Origin: Hypoxylon rubiginosum
Lineage: Eukaryota > Ascomycota > Sordariomycetes > Xylariales > Hypoxylaceae
Length of the DNA: 64,000 bases
Assembly (NCBI GenBank): GCA_902806565.1
Contig: CADCXA010000041.1
Location: forward strand, 124,001 to 188,000
Direction: 5' to 3'
This document shows positions 21,963 to 33,020 of the stretch, one piece after another. Numbering within the stretch: the stretch's first letter is position 1; each line of letters opens with the position of its first letter. The notes beneath the pieces were generated by a model that searched no databases, had not been told where the DNA came from, and worked only from the letters and a program-made list of their open reading frames with translations. A program made the translations under genes and the position numbers.

Positions 21963-22972
21963 TTAGCATGCGCATCCATCACGGTCATTCTCGATGTGAA
22001 TGTTGATAGGGTCCTGGAAATCTCCGCTAAACTCCTCCGACTCTTCCTGTGCCAGCGCATTCCGTGCAATGACTATAGCTGCAAGTTAGAAGTATTTCAA
22101 TGTGAGAAGAAAACTATCAAGTACCTTCGAATGCTTGCTCGACGTTGACAGCCTCCTTTGCACTGGTCTCAAAGTAGGGGATGTCGCCCTTGGAGTGGCA
22201 GAAAGTAGCTGCTCTCTTGCTCGAGATCTACGTATCGTGAGTTTGTGTTCTAGTAAGTGTACAGACAGTATAGTCACTTACGACTCGCTTGCTTTCCTCG
22301 ACATCGATCTTGTTTCCAAGCACGACCTTGATCACCTCGTTAGCAGGCATCCATTGTTGGTGGTGTAGTTCTCCTTACGAAAGGAAAGTTCTCGGGGTCC
22401 CGCGGAGACGCCTGGATTAAGAATTCATCTCTCCAGCTATCCAACGCATCAAAGCTCTTGGAGTTGTTGACATCGAAAACCAGGACGCAGCAATCGGCAC
22501 CTCGATAAAAGGCGACACCTAAGGATTGAAATCGCTCCTGACCCGCCGTATCCCAAAGCTGTTTCTTGTTAGCGATCGCCCTTCGCCCAGCTCGCTATCA
22601 TCGGCAGTCGTCTCTCATACCTGCATCGTCACCTGTCGGTCGTCGACAAGCACCTCTCGAGTTAAGAAGTCGGCACCGATAGTGGCTTTGTAACTGGCAC
22701 TGAATTTCTTATTGACCTGGAAAGGGTATGGGATCAGTTTCGAGATAGAGGGATCGCGATAAGGGCTGTTCGCATGGCTACGGCCGACCGAAACGTACAT
22801 ATTGGTTCATCAAACTCGTCTTGCCTACACCACTATCGCCGAGTATAATGACCTAAAATGCAGTGTGTTAGTACTTAGTCCATTCATTCCAATGCACCAA
22901 AAGGCCATCAGGTAATCTTTGTTTCGGCGGCATCTATCATACCTTCAAGAGGACCTTCTTCCTAGAAGCCAT
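21963..22972 (-). CDS. ypt7: Rab7-type GTPase Ypt7
   Basis: Seven exons (22943-22972, 22799-22852, 22621-22716, 22379-22558, 22282-22326, 22125-22227, 21963-22072) give 205 residues, the usual fungal Rab7 length. The G-box motifs are complete: GDSGVGKT (15-22), DTAGQ (63-67), NKID (125-128), ETSAK (155-159). The effector region reads YKATIGADF, and the protein ends in CAC for double geranylgeranylation. Ypt7 on late endosomes and vacuoles recruits HOPS for fusion. Exon 1 codes only ten residues. At the last junction I used acceptor CTATAG, which gives FEVIARNAL; the CTGCAG six bases earlier would insert two residues. All junctions are directly visible and in phase. Confidence 0.96.
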
Positions 22973-24820
22973 GATGGAAGTCAAGCCTGGCAGCCCTGGG
23001 CAGACAGATTCAGGACAAAAGCAGCTTGTAATTAACAAGAGGGTTAACCGAAAACCCTAGAAGAATGCTCTAGACTCCAAATCTTTGTAGCAAAGAAAGT
23101 AATCAAGCTTGCGACGCTCGTTGCGGGTGAATCGTGGATCTCGGATTGTGTTGTTGTGCAGTTGTAATTGTAGTTGTTTGAGAGCCTGGGACTGCAGCTG
23201 ATGATTTAGCGATTTAGCGGTTTAGCGGTTTAACGCTGGTCGGACCTGAGCCAATACCTGCCTGAGCTGCCTGATTGGATAGAAGCTGATAAGGCGCTTT
23301 GACTCGGACCCTACAGGTGCTAAGACAGCTGTTAGTGAGCACGGGATCACCTGCAAATTGACGATTCCGGGCGCTATGACCTAGGTAGCCACATTCCCCC
23401 ATTCCCCCATTCTCCCATTGCTTCCGAAGCCACACATCAGTTGACATCGAAGTCATGCAAAAGCTCATTTTCCCATTCAATGATGCATTTTGATTCAACC
23501 GCATTTTGTTAGACTTCAGCTCCAACGAATAGAACATTCGCTCTTAAGGGGTCAAGTCATCATCTGGAATCCGAGGCTCTTCAACCAACGAATTTTATTT
23601 CAACATCTCTCTTCGTAAAACTCGAGCAAATTAATGGTGACACATCTACTTCGTACCTATTAGGCAACAATTCTTGGGTACCTTTGCTCGTCGTTGATCA
23701 TAGCTCACGAGCGCCATCTCGAAACCCTTGATGACCGATTAATCTGGGAGCTATATAGAGCCTCGGTTTTATTTACATCTGAGACAGACGACACTAGTTA
23801 GGAGAGCTAAAAGATGGCTTCCATAATGGACTTGGACATGGTACCTTAACGAAGCGTAGGTTGGAAGCCCGAGTCGCTCAAGAAGGTATAAGACCATAAA
23901 TACACTCGACATAACGAGAAGGTTGACAGGTTCGTCGGACTGCTGGACAAGATCAGAACCCTCGATACTAAGTATATTAGCTATTACCTCTCTTCTTGAC
24001 ATTGGCGATATCTCCTTATGAAGTTCATAGCACTTTGTCCTTAGAGCTAAGCGCTTAGGTTTGGCATATTTCATTGGGACACGGTCGCCATGGCCTAGCC
24101 AGTGAAATTAAAACAGAACATAAGAGTTCATCCGCTAAGTGATACTGGGAGGGCTATCATATAGCCCTACGAAATTTCGAAGCCGGAGGAGTACTGCCAG
24201 CTTCTAGGTTCTCTTCGGCTTGGTCGTCTGAATACATATCGAGGACTGACTAAAGATATTGCATAGGTATGGCGAACATAACTCGACTTACAATATATCT
24301 AAATTTTGACCCAACGTAAATAATCATCATCGACTTATTTATAATTGGACATAATGATAGAAGTATCATTCAGAAGAATCTATTTCATTCCCAGTTAGGT
24401 TACTAGCGTCGGCATAGATGTGTAATGTGGTCCTAGACCTCGCCTCTCAAACTCGAGCAAAAACCACAGCGTTATTGAGTTACAGTAGGTTAATATAGAC
24501 GGAGAAGAGGAATTACGGCTTTTGAATAGGTATGATCTAATCTACGGCCTAGTGCATAAGAGCCTCCATTTCTGTGCTTGTGTACCTAAGTCGATAATGA
24601 GATCAGAGACCCTGCAAGTGCCAAATCCCTTGTCATGATGTCATAATTCATCATGTCCATATTGCTATGACTGCTACGATGAGCTTTGAGTTTCCTACTA
24701 TACACAACCTACTATTGAAAAGACGTTGAATACATCTTCTCTACAAGATACCACCTCTTTAATACTAATATTAAGTTAGCAGACCGGAAAGAAAGCAAAT
24801 CTCAAATCCCATAGTTCACG
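22973..24820. other. Intergenic region
   Basis: Promoter of ypt7 followed by AT-rich sequence. A small tandem repeat of GATTTAGCG/GGTTTAGCG occurs at 23201-23232, and CATTCCCC copies at 23392-23410. An open frame of 101 codons at 23769-24074 (minus) was not convincing. Confidence 0.5.
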
Positions 24821-25447
24821 ATGGTAGCTATTCGTATCACAAACTCCTTAGCCGCATTGCGGACTATTCGCACTCGCGCTCCGCAGGCCTACCGTTCATT
24901 CGCCACATCCCCTCGCCATTTTGGGCCACCGGGCTACGGCGATGGAGAAGGAGATCCAAAGGGAGGGGACCCCCAAAATCAGCCGGCGGCAAGTGATGCA
25001 CAGCATGCCTCCGAACACCCTGGCCCAAGCCCGCCCGACGTGGGCAAGGGAACAGGGGGAGGACCTACCAAGGCCGGGTTCAGCGAGAGCATGAAGCAGG
25101 CCGCGGCCAAGGAATCGGGCGGGAAGTCGTCGTCGCCCGAGGACGCCAGCGCGCAGTCCGGGGGATCTCGGTCCAAGGAGGCGACGGAGACGGGGGGAAG
25201 CCCGACCGGCGGCAACATCGCCAATGCCGCCAGCCAACAAGGAGGTGAGGCGCTGAAGGGTCCCCAGGGGAAGGGCACGCCCAGCCCCAAGATCCACAAC
25301 CAGTCCATCCCCGGGGCCAAGGAGGGCTTGAGTGACGAGCAGAAGCAGGAAGTCGAAAGGCATAACCAGGACTTCGAGAAGCGGCACGACCGCGCGTCGC
25401 CCGCCGAGCAGGACAAGGTGGACTCGAAATTCTGGAAGGGGACGTGA
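24821..25447 (+). CDS. Small probable mitochondrial protein, disordered
   Basis: A 208-residue protein. The N-terminus (MVAIRITNSLAALRTIRTRA, then QAYRSFATSPRHFG) is a clear mitochondrial targeting sequence: basic, with Ser/Ala and an RxFATS-type processing site. The rest is polar and low-complexity (Gly, Ser, Pro, Lys, Glu) and ends with a conserved-looking segment (GLSDEQKQEVERHNQDFEKR, then SKFWKGT). I recognise no enzyme domain; similar disordered proteins of unknown function are common in Pezizomycotina. The stop lies inside a possible intron donor: splicing 25444-25560 (branch CACTGACTC, acceptor GGGCAG) would extend the protein in phase by 18 residues to a TAG at 25616-25618. I cannot decide between the two ends. 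Confidence 0.7.
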   Translation: MVAIRITNSLAALRTIRTRAPQAYRSFATSPRHFGPPGYGDGEGDPKGGDPQNQPAASDAQHASEHPGPSPPDVGKGTGGGPTKAGFSESMKQAAAKESGGKSSSPEDASAQSGGSRSKEATETGGSPTGGNIANAASQQGGEALKGPQGKGTPSPKIHNQSIPGAKEGLSDEQKQEVERHNQDFEKRHDRASPAEQDKVDSKFWKGT

Positions 25448-26088
25448 GTACCTACTGCGCCGCGTTTAACGTTCTTGCGTTTGTTGCTTCGTTGCTGTTT
25501 GTCATGCCTAGCTTTTTTATTTAAATAAGAGCGGTATCACTGACTCGCCATGGGGGGCAGGGGGCGCTTAAGACAAGGGGAGGATAAGGGGAAGAACGAG
25601 ATGAACTGGAATGCTTAGTTGAAGGCTCTGTCTTTGTGCTATTTGCCGTACCTAGTCATTTGGAAGAGAGGGAGCTCGACGATGCATTTTTATGCGTTAG
25701 TTGTACATGTACAATCATTGTAAATAAGTCATGCGGTATCACCGCCAAAAGGTTGAACATGCTGGAGAATAACCCATTTCGACACTTGAGCAACTGTATA
25801 TGGAACGACATTTAATTCTTAGCTCACATGCGGTAGCTTATATATTTCCAGTGAGTGTTCATGGTGGCGGTTGACTAAAAAATGATCGATATGTCATTGA
25901 TAAATAAACATTTCGGCCCCTGATACCCTGGCCCGAGCTTCTCTTAGCCCTACAACATGCATTTAAACTCCGAAAACTTGGAGGCATCTCCTACCTCTTT
26001 CTTCCACCACGCCAAACGTAGCATCTCAATCGAGCTAAGAACGATGCGAACCCGATGGAAAGCGAGATAACACTAAGAAAGAGACCCG

Positions 26089-27441
26089 ATGGCGGATGAG
26101 CAACTCCTGCACAAGATCCACGGGCTCGGGGACCTGGATCTCGCCGCGCTCCTCTGCCTCGTCAGCCGCGAGCACTGCATCATCAGCACCGAGCCCGGCG
26201 AGCTCGACGCCCTGACCGACGAGCTGCGCCTCGTCGCCTCCCGCACCTTCAACCTGCAACCCGCCGTCGTCGACTGCACGCCGCACACCACCCTCGACGA
26301 CCTCGCCGCCTCCATCCTCCAGCAGCCCGTCCCCTTCTCGCCTCCGACGCCGAAACCACCACCCTCGCAGTCCCTCTCGCCGGCCGCCCTAGCAGCAACG
26401 CCGCGCTCCTCGTCGTCCGCGTCGCCGCTCCGGCTTCGCCGCGGCACCGAGTCCTCGTCGTACTTCCACGCGCGCCACGGCAGCCACGGCACTACTACCG
26501 GCAATGCCTTCACGCCGACGATCGGGACGACTCCGCAGCCACAGCAGCCGCGCATCGCCAACGTGATCCTCGCGCGGAACCTCGACCGCGCGCCAGCGGA
26601 CGTGCAGGTCCAGTGCCTGGAGCTGCTGCGGACGCGGCGCATCCTGACGCGGACCAGCGTGCAGACGGCGCCTAGGCAGTTCCTGTTCGTGGCCGTGCTG
26701 GAGTCGTCCGGCAGTAGCGGTACCGGCCTGGTCTCGCACCTGAACGACTTCTTCTACGTGTCGCACTGGCACGATCCCGAGGACGGCTTCGTGCATCTAG
26801 AAGAGGAAGGAGAAGAAGAATATGAGGGGAGCATATACCGGAGAGATGGAGGAGGAGGAGGAGGAGGCGAGACGGCCAGCCTAGACAGCGCGTCGAGCGT
26901 CGTCCGGCGGAGCATCGTCGAGATGCCGAGCCCGCGGACGGACCGAGGAGGAGGAGGCCGCAGCAGCACACGCAACATGCAAGGAGACAGGCTCACGGAC
27001 GACGACGGCAGCTCGAGTTCCGTCTCGACAACTACGCCCGTATCCATCAGCGAGTCCGACATCGCGACCCTAGCGCAGCTGGCGCGCCGCGTGCGCGTCG
27101 ACGTCGAGGTCCTGCGGTACCAGATGAACGTCGTCTCCTTCATGCGCACGCACCGGGCCGTAGCCCCCGGCGGCGGCGCCGTCACCCCGCTGGCCACAAA
27201 GCACTTCGGCCAGCTCGTGAGATGCCTCGCCGCGGCCCACGGCTTAGCCTACGCCGCGCCGTCGCTGGTCGCGCTCGCCGCCCGGAAGGTGTACCCGCAC
27301 CGGATCCGGATCGTGGCGCCGGCGCGCGAGAGGAGCGTGCAGTGGGGCAGCGACCTCGCGGCCGTCGAGGCGGTGCTGGAGGGCGCGGGGCCCGAGGACG
27401 TCATCGAGGATGCGCTGGCCGAGGTGATGGCGCCGCTGTGA
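26089..27441 (+). CDS. Mg-chelatase/MoxR-like AAA-related protein without Walker A
   Basis: A 450-residue intronless protein. The N-terminus (LHKIHGLGDLDLAALLCLV then EHCIISTEPGELDALTDEL) and the middle block (ANVILARNLDRAPADVQVQC, then LELLRTRRILTRTSVQ and LNDFFYVSHWHDPEDGF) resemble fungal proteins usually annotated as magnesium-chelatase subunit I-like or MoxR-like ATPases. The NLDRAPxxVQ part recalls the Walker B/sensor segment of ChlI. No GxxxxGK[ST] Walker A is visible, so ATP hydrolysis is doubtful. Two low-complexity inserts interrupt it (Ser/Pro-rich at about 85-120, acidic and Gly-rich at about 235-275). The C-terminal half is helical, lid-like (LAQLARRVRVDVEVLRYQMN). Fungi make no chlorophyll, so its role is unknown. 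Confidence 0.68.
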   Translation: MADEQLLHKIHGLGDLDLAALLCLVSREHCIISTEPGELDALTDELRLVASRTFNLQPAVVDCTPHTTLDDLAASILQQPVPFSPPTPKPPPSQSLSPAALAATPRSSSSASPLRLRRGTESSSYFHARHGSHGTTTGNAFTPTIGTTPQPQQPRIANVILARNLDRAPADVQVQCLELLRTRRILTRTSVQTAPRQFLFVAVLESSGSSGTGLVSHLNDFFYVSHWHDPEDGFVHLEEEGEEEYEGSIYRRDGGGGGGGETASLDSASSVVRRSIVEMPSPRTDRGGGGRSSTRNMQGDRLTDDDGSSSSVSTTTPVSISESDIATLAQLARRVRVDVEVLRYQMNVVSFMRTHRAVAPGGGAVTPLATKHFGQLVRCLAAAHGLAYAAPSLVALAARKVYPHRIRIVAPARERSVQWGSDLAAVEAVLEGAGPEDVIEDALAEVMAPL

Positions 27442-27846
27442 AAGGAAGGAAGGAATTTATGATACCCAGGTTACGTACAGATAGATAGATCACAACATTT
27501 TAATAAAAGTGTACAAATTCGGGCATAGCAGTGGCCCGGATCTTAATTAAGTCACAATGCTTTTTATTCGTTGGTATTCCGTTACTATATTTTGGTTCCT
27601 TTTTCGAACCTCTCTGCTCCTTTCGCAGAAGACGAAGGGGGGGGGGGGGGGGGGGGGATAACCATACACACATCACTTTTACATATCATGTCCTAAAAAA
27701 AAAAAGAACGCCAGCCTCGTAGGGCATTTATAAAAAACCCATTTCACCGTATGCCGTTTGCCTTTCCTTCATTAAGTAAGTAATCTAAAAAGGCGTCTAT
27801 AGTAATGTCCCCTTGCTTCTTGGCAAGTTCTGACACTCGATTGCGA
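27442..27846. other. Convergent 3' ends with a G21 run
   Basis: The 405 bp between two convergent genes contain a run of 21 G (27637-27657) and an A-rich stretch. No gene is visible. The homopolymer is likely to be length-variable. Confidence 0.7.
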
Positions 27847-29628
27847 TTAGTAGGTCTGGCTGACCTTGCAGGACCAACCGGAGTTCTTCGATAGCAGGGG
27901 TAGACTGGTGGTATCCAAGTTAGCAAATGGATGATGAGTAGGTCAGTAAGAAGGGAAAGGGGGGGAGATATAGGCTTACCTGGCTCCCAAGCACCAGCCC
28001 AGCTCGTTGCCCTTGATCTTCTTGGCGACCTTGACTTCTCTGTCGATGGGCATATCATAACCCGTGTGCAGGAGTCCGTTCATAAAGTTGAGATCCAGGC
28101 AGTACTCGCCGCGGCCGCGCAGCTCGTCCAGGGCGTCCGGGATGTTGCTGAACGCGTCCCACGACTCCTCGCCGCCGCACACGGCGTTAGTGAGGTCATG
28201 CAGCTCTCGCAGGGTGAAGGAGTCGGGCATCCCGAGGGGCTTGGTGCGGTCGTAGAAGAAGGAGAAGATGTAGACGTCCTCCTTGGCAAAGGTCTTGGCC
28301 AACGAGGGCTGGTGGACACCGTTGAAGGAGCAGGGCGCTAGCTTGCAGTCGGCGTCCTTGTACAGGATCTTCTCGGCCAGGGCGCGGCACTGCGCCGGAG
28401 CGGGGGTCGCCGGGCCCGTCACGTTAAGTTCCAGTTCACCAGCACCCAACGGGCTGTTCTCGCCAAGCTTGACCTTGATCTTGTCGGTCTGGCCAGCATT
28501 GATGCAGGGGTGGTTCAGGATAGGCTTGTTCAGGAAGCCCGTGTTCTTCTCCTTGGCGTAGATGTCGTGTAACAAGTTCAAGTGGATCGAGTTGCGGGCA
28601 GCCATCAAGCCGTAGCCAAGATGAGAGTGCTGGTAAAGCTCGAATTTTCGTCCGCCGAAAGTTAGGTCGTACTTGTGGTCGCCCTCGGCTAGCTTCTCTG
28701 GCATACCGCCGTGAGACGCTCCCTTAAACGTAGGCTCGAAAACGATCTGCGTAGAACCACCACCGAGGTCGAAGATGGCAGCGGTCGGGCTCTGGTCGGG
28801 ACCGCCAATCTTGCCCAGAAGGTAGTTGGTGGTAATCCAGGCGTAGACACCCTCGTCGGAACCGTCCATAATTGCGACACCGTTCTCCTCCTTGGAGACG
28901 ACAGGGAATGGGTAATCCTTCTCCAAGTGGCTGCGGACAGTCTCGAGGATCCTGTCACTAGCTTCGGAACCAATCATTCGCAGACCAGCAGTCGCCTTTA
29001 CGGCAACAGGACTGCAACCCTTTAACTTGTCGGGAACGGTCTTCATGGCAACCTCCATGAGATCATCCAAGGTCTTCGCAGCGGCCAGAGGGTCGTCCTT
29101 ATACTTGCTCAAGCCTCCAACGCTCTTCTCGGTCATCTTGAATTCTTCCTTCTCCAGCTCGGGGGTCGGGCCGCAGTTGTTGAACTTGTAGACGTGGATG
29201 CGAGATCCAGTGCTCCCGGCATCGATCATGAGCACATATTGTACGATCGGCTTGTCCTTAGAAACTGATTTCGTACATCTCTCGGTGCCGTATGATGAAT
29301 CGGATGGTACCTGGCCGCCATTATGCGATACTAGAAGTTTCCCGATTAGATACTGTCGAGAATAGCTGCGGGATAGGAGCTTCGGCTAAAACGTACCACC
29401 TTGGTAGATATCTACACCCTTGGGCGACAGGTAGTAAAACAGGAAAACTATGAAGACGACGATGGCACCGGTCTTGAGCCAGCGGCTCTTCTGGGCCGGG
29501 TTCATGGTGGCGCCTTGTAACTTCTCCACGATGCCGGGTTCTCGGTGGCCCGAGTCGTAACGCGCAGGTTTCTCGTGAGGGTCGTGTCGGACGTGCTTCG
29601 TAGGCAACGAGACTGATGTTCTCCTCAT
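27847..29628 (-). CDS. gda1: Golgi guanosine diphosphatase Gda1
   Basis: Three exons (29397-29628, 27980-29330, 27847-27904) join to 546 residues. It is a type II Golgi protein: a basic cytoplasmic tail, one membrane span (TGAIVVFIVFLFYYL, about 53-67), then the lumenal GDA1/CD39 ectodomain. All four apyrase-conserved regions are present: DAGSTGSR (114-121), VKATAGLR (188-195), GSDEGVYAW (234-242), DLGGGSTQ (265-272). The last small exon restores the family end GASLPLLSKNSGW. Gda1 hydrolyses GDP from mannosylation to GMP, which drives GDP-mannose/GMP exchange for Golgi glycosylation. It is convergent with the chelatase-like gene and divergent from the PPPDE gene. Confidence 0.95.
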
Positions 29629-30495
29629 AACCTTTATATTACAACGCGACCCCAGCCAAGTCGGGACAAAATACTGGGGAAAAGGAGAAGAAAGGGGGGA
29701 AAAGAGAAAAAAAAGAAAAGGGAGAAGAAAGGGTTGAACGAGCGATCAGTCGTACATGTAACGACAAGTAGAGAAAAAGGTCTAGATTGTTAGGCGGGAT
29801 GGGGAGAATCAATTCCGGATAGGGGTTTCGTTAAATAGGATAATTGTTGTAAAAAAAAAAGGGGGGGTGTCATTGAACACGAAGCGCAACACTTTTTTTG
29901 TTCAGGACAAATCTCGAAGATTTTCCTCCAATTTCAGCGGTTTCTAATTGCCTTGAGGTAATGCGTATGCACAACCCTTGCAGACACCCTGGCAGCTGGC
30001 GCATTTGTATTTTAAGCCGTCGCGATTCTAGTGGTGTGTACCGGTATCTACAGTGGGTCGGCAGTTACATAATGGGTCTTAGTTCCCCGGCTTACAACTC
30101 TATAACGCCACACACTGCACAGCCACATCATGTGTGTACCTACAGTAGCACCGATTTCCACTCAGATCCGATGGATGCTCTTGGAAATCAGCCGCAACTT
30201 TAGGTACGTACCTCCCTCTATATTCAGGTCGCCTTCCCGTCAGGTCTTACGTATAGGTCGTTGCCTCCCTTACGACTACATATTTGTTTCCTTTTCAAGT
30301 CATATCTCGAACTGTCTTCTAATTCATTCCCTTGTCCTGAAGTTTGATATCTTCATTTCACACCGTACAGTTACTACATATGTAGACCTCGAGCTCTAGA
30401 CACTGGCACTAGGATCGTAATTGGGCCAACTTATTGAAACCTCGGCAGCAACACTCGTTGAAAAAGGAGGTCACCTACAGAGGTCACTTATGACC
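29629..30495. other. Shared promoter region between gda1 and the PPPDE gene
   Basis: Divergent promoter of about 0.87 kb. It is purine-rich on the plus strand (G/A runs) next to gda1. No other gene was found. Confidence 0.5.
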
Positions 30496-32299
30496 ATGGA
30501 TGTCCACCTGCTTGTTTATGACCTATCTAATGGTCTAGCTAGACAGATGTCTCAAAATCTGCTAGGATTTCACCTGGACGCTATATACCACACGTCGATA
30601 GAGCTTGGAGGCATTGAGTACGTCTACGATAGTGGTATCAACACAATTCAACCCGGTACTTCCCACTTAGGCAAACCTCTGCAACGATTGCCCCTCGGAA
30701 AGACTGAGTTGCCAATGGAGGTGATTAGTGAATATCTTCAGTCACTTGCAGAGATATACACTCCTGAGGTAAGTTGGCAGGACTGATGTGATACGAGCTT
30801 CATACTAATCTCACCTATAGGCATATGATCTCTTCCGCCACAATTGTAATAACTTTAGCAACGACTTTTGTACCTTTCTAGTAGGAAATGGAATACCGGA
30901 GCACATCTCAAACATGCCTCAAGCCGTGTTGGATTCTCCCTTTGGCAGGATGCTCCAGCCTCACATTACGCAAATGGTGGAGCAGAGAAAGGTTCAACGC
31001 GGTGGATTGCTCGGTATAAACAACCAAGCCATTACTCGAAACAACACTCAGGCATCCCAATCGAGTACTAAACCTACGCCAACCTCATCAGTAATAACTG
31101 TTGGTAGTCTTCAGGAGCTAGACAAAGTCTTACAAGCCGCGAAGGCATCCTGTGCCATCGTCTTCTTTACTTCAATCACCTGCGGTCCCTGCAGACAGCT
31201 TTACCCCCTGTATGATGCCTTAGCTGCAGAGCATGGCAATAAAGTCACATTCGTCAAGGTCGATACGTCTCAAGCTTTCGACGTCGCGCAGAGATACTCC
31301 ATTACCGGAACGCCCACCTTCATTACATTTATCCACGGCAGTCAAGCGGAGCGGTGGATGGGCGCCGATGCGCCTCGGCTCAGAGGAACTGCTGGGCTTC
31401 TAGCTCAGATGGCAGTTCCAGGCCATCCGCATCGACTGCTCAAGCTACCTCACTTCCAGAATACGCAACCAAGCCCGGTTTTATACACCCGAGTCCCTCC
31501 GCTTCCAAAGCTGTTGGCAAAGATTGGATCCAAGGCCGATGACGCTTCGGTGCAGGGAGTAAAGCATTTCATCGAGACCAGATCAGCCGAGGGTCCTGCT
31601 CAAGCTACATTGCCAGATCTTCCTGCGTTCTCGAACTTCTTGTGTTCTGCAGTAACTGACATACCGAAGGATGCCTTATTCACCGTCGTAGATCTCTTCC
31701 GGTGTGCCCTGGTGGACCCGCGATTAAGTGGCTATTTCGCGGAAGAGCACGACCACAAGACGGTCATCACTCTTTTAGATGCTGTGAACGAGGAATCCGA
31801 ATGTCCTTACGCACTTCGGCTTGTAACGTTACAGATGGCTTGCAATCTTTTCTCAAGCCATCTCTACGTGGACCCGATCCTCGGCCACGAGCCTTTACGC
31901 ACCGCCATCACTCAGCTCCTATCGAGCAGCTTCCTCGACGACAGTCACAGCAACGTCCGAGTAGCAGCATCGTCGTTGCTGTTCAACGTTGCTTCTGCCA
32001 ATTGCCACAGGAGAGAAGAGGCGGGAGACGTCATCCCCGAAAGTGACCAGATAGAACTCGCCGCATCGGTACTAGAAGCTGTATCACAGGAGAACGACTC
32101 TGGCGACGCGTTGCATGGGATGCTGCTAGCGCTCGGGTTCTTGGCGTACTGCATGCCGCTGGAGGGAGATTTGATCGACCTGCTAAGATCTATGGATGCT
32201 CAGGGTACTGTCCTGGCTAAGAAGAAGCAATTTCCTAACGAGTCACTTATTGACGAGGTTGGAAAAGAGTTGCTGGGGAGAGGTCTTGCAAAGAAGTAA
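30496..32299 (+). CDS. PPPDE (DeSI-type) isopeptidase-thioredoxin-PUL protein
   Basis: Two exons (30496-30768, 30821-32299) give 583 residues. Domain 1 (1-120) is a PPPDE cysteine-protease fold with the predicted pair His32 (AIYHTS) and Cys100 (RHNCNNFSN), as in the deSUMOylating isopeptidases DeSI-1/2. Domain 2 (about 180-280) is thioredoxin-like with the redox motif C212-GP-C215 (TCGPC) and the cis-proline segment ITGTPTF. Domain 3 (about 310-580) is helical and fits a PUL/armadillo-like domain, which in yeast Ufd3/Doa1 binds Cdc48. The combination suggests a ubiquitin-like-protein protease tied to the p97/Cdc48 system. I chose the second of two nearby ATGs (MDVHLLVYDL); an earlier one at 30490 is in frame. 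Confidence 0.9.
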
Positions 32300-33020
32300 T
32301 TCAGTCCCCTGATATGGATTCCTTGCAGGGTTTGGAGTTCAGAAAGGTTGTTTGATGCCTGGTAGGTCTTTAATATCAGCAAGATTTGGTTTCATCACAC
32401 AAGTCGGTTGCTCCCATGCGGATAGATACACAAATACGACGGGGACAAACAGCATTCAAACTTTCTCCCTAAATAATTATTTATGTTCCCGCAGTGCTCA
32501 GATGCTTTTGATCAGTGCAATTTTCAACGCGCTGCACCTGTGAATACTGTGAATCTTTTACGATTACTGCACCTCGTCATTCATTTGATGGGCCAGCTTT
32601 CACAAGATACAAGTCATACGTCATGTGTAGGATGAATAGCAAGAGTAAGGGAATACTCTAATACTTAGATGGCCACGTATAGGAGTTGGTACGCAAAGAT
32701 CAGGTATAAATCTCTTATTCTGTTCACTAAAAGCTAAACAGGGAGAACTATAAGGGATGACCGTTATATGTGGCACTCTGTTACTATAGTCACTAGCTGG
32801 CTCTATCCTACAGATAGGCCTAGCCTAATGACTATAGCAACACAGTCCCCGTGGAACACCTGCCGAGACTATGGAAAACCCTGACAATAATCGTCGTTAG
32901 CTACCAACACGCATTACTGTATATCATCCTCATATCATAGCAACGCAATTCTGTCGACCAGCTGCCCTCCTATAAGCTGCTATGTTATTTGCCATACATT
33001 GTTGGGCATTAATCATTATA
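32300..33020. other. Intergenic region
   Basis: AT-rich, no gene visible. A repeated TAGTCACTAG/TAGCTACC pattern around 32780-32900 has short inverted repeats but no recognisable element. Confidence 0.5.

Noticed and set aside
23769..24074. 101-codon minus-strand frame
   Set aside because: No domain, no upstream promoter signs, and the composition looks like random AT-rich DNA.
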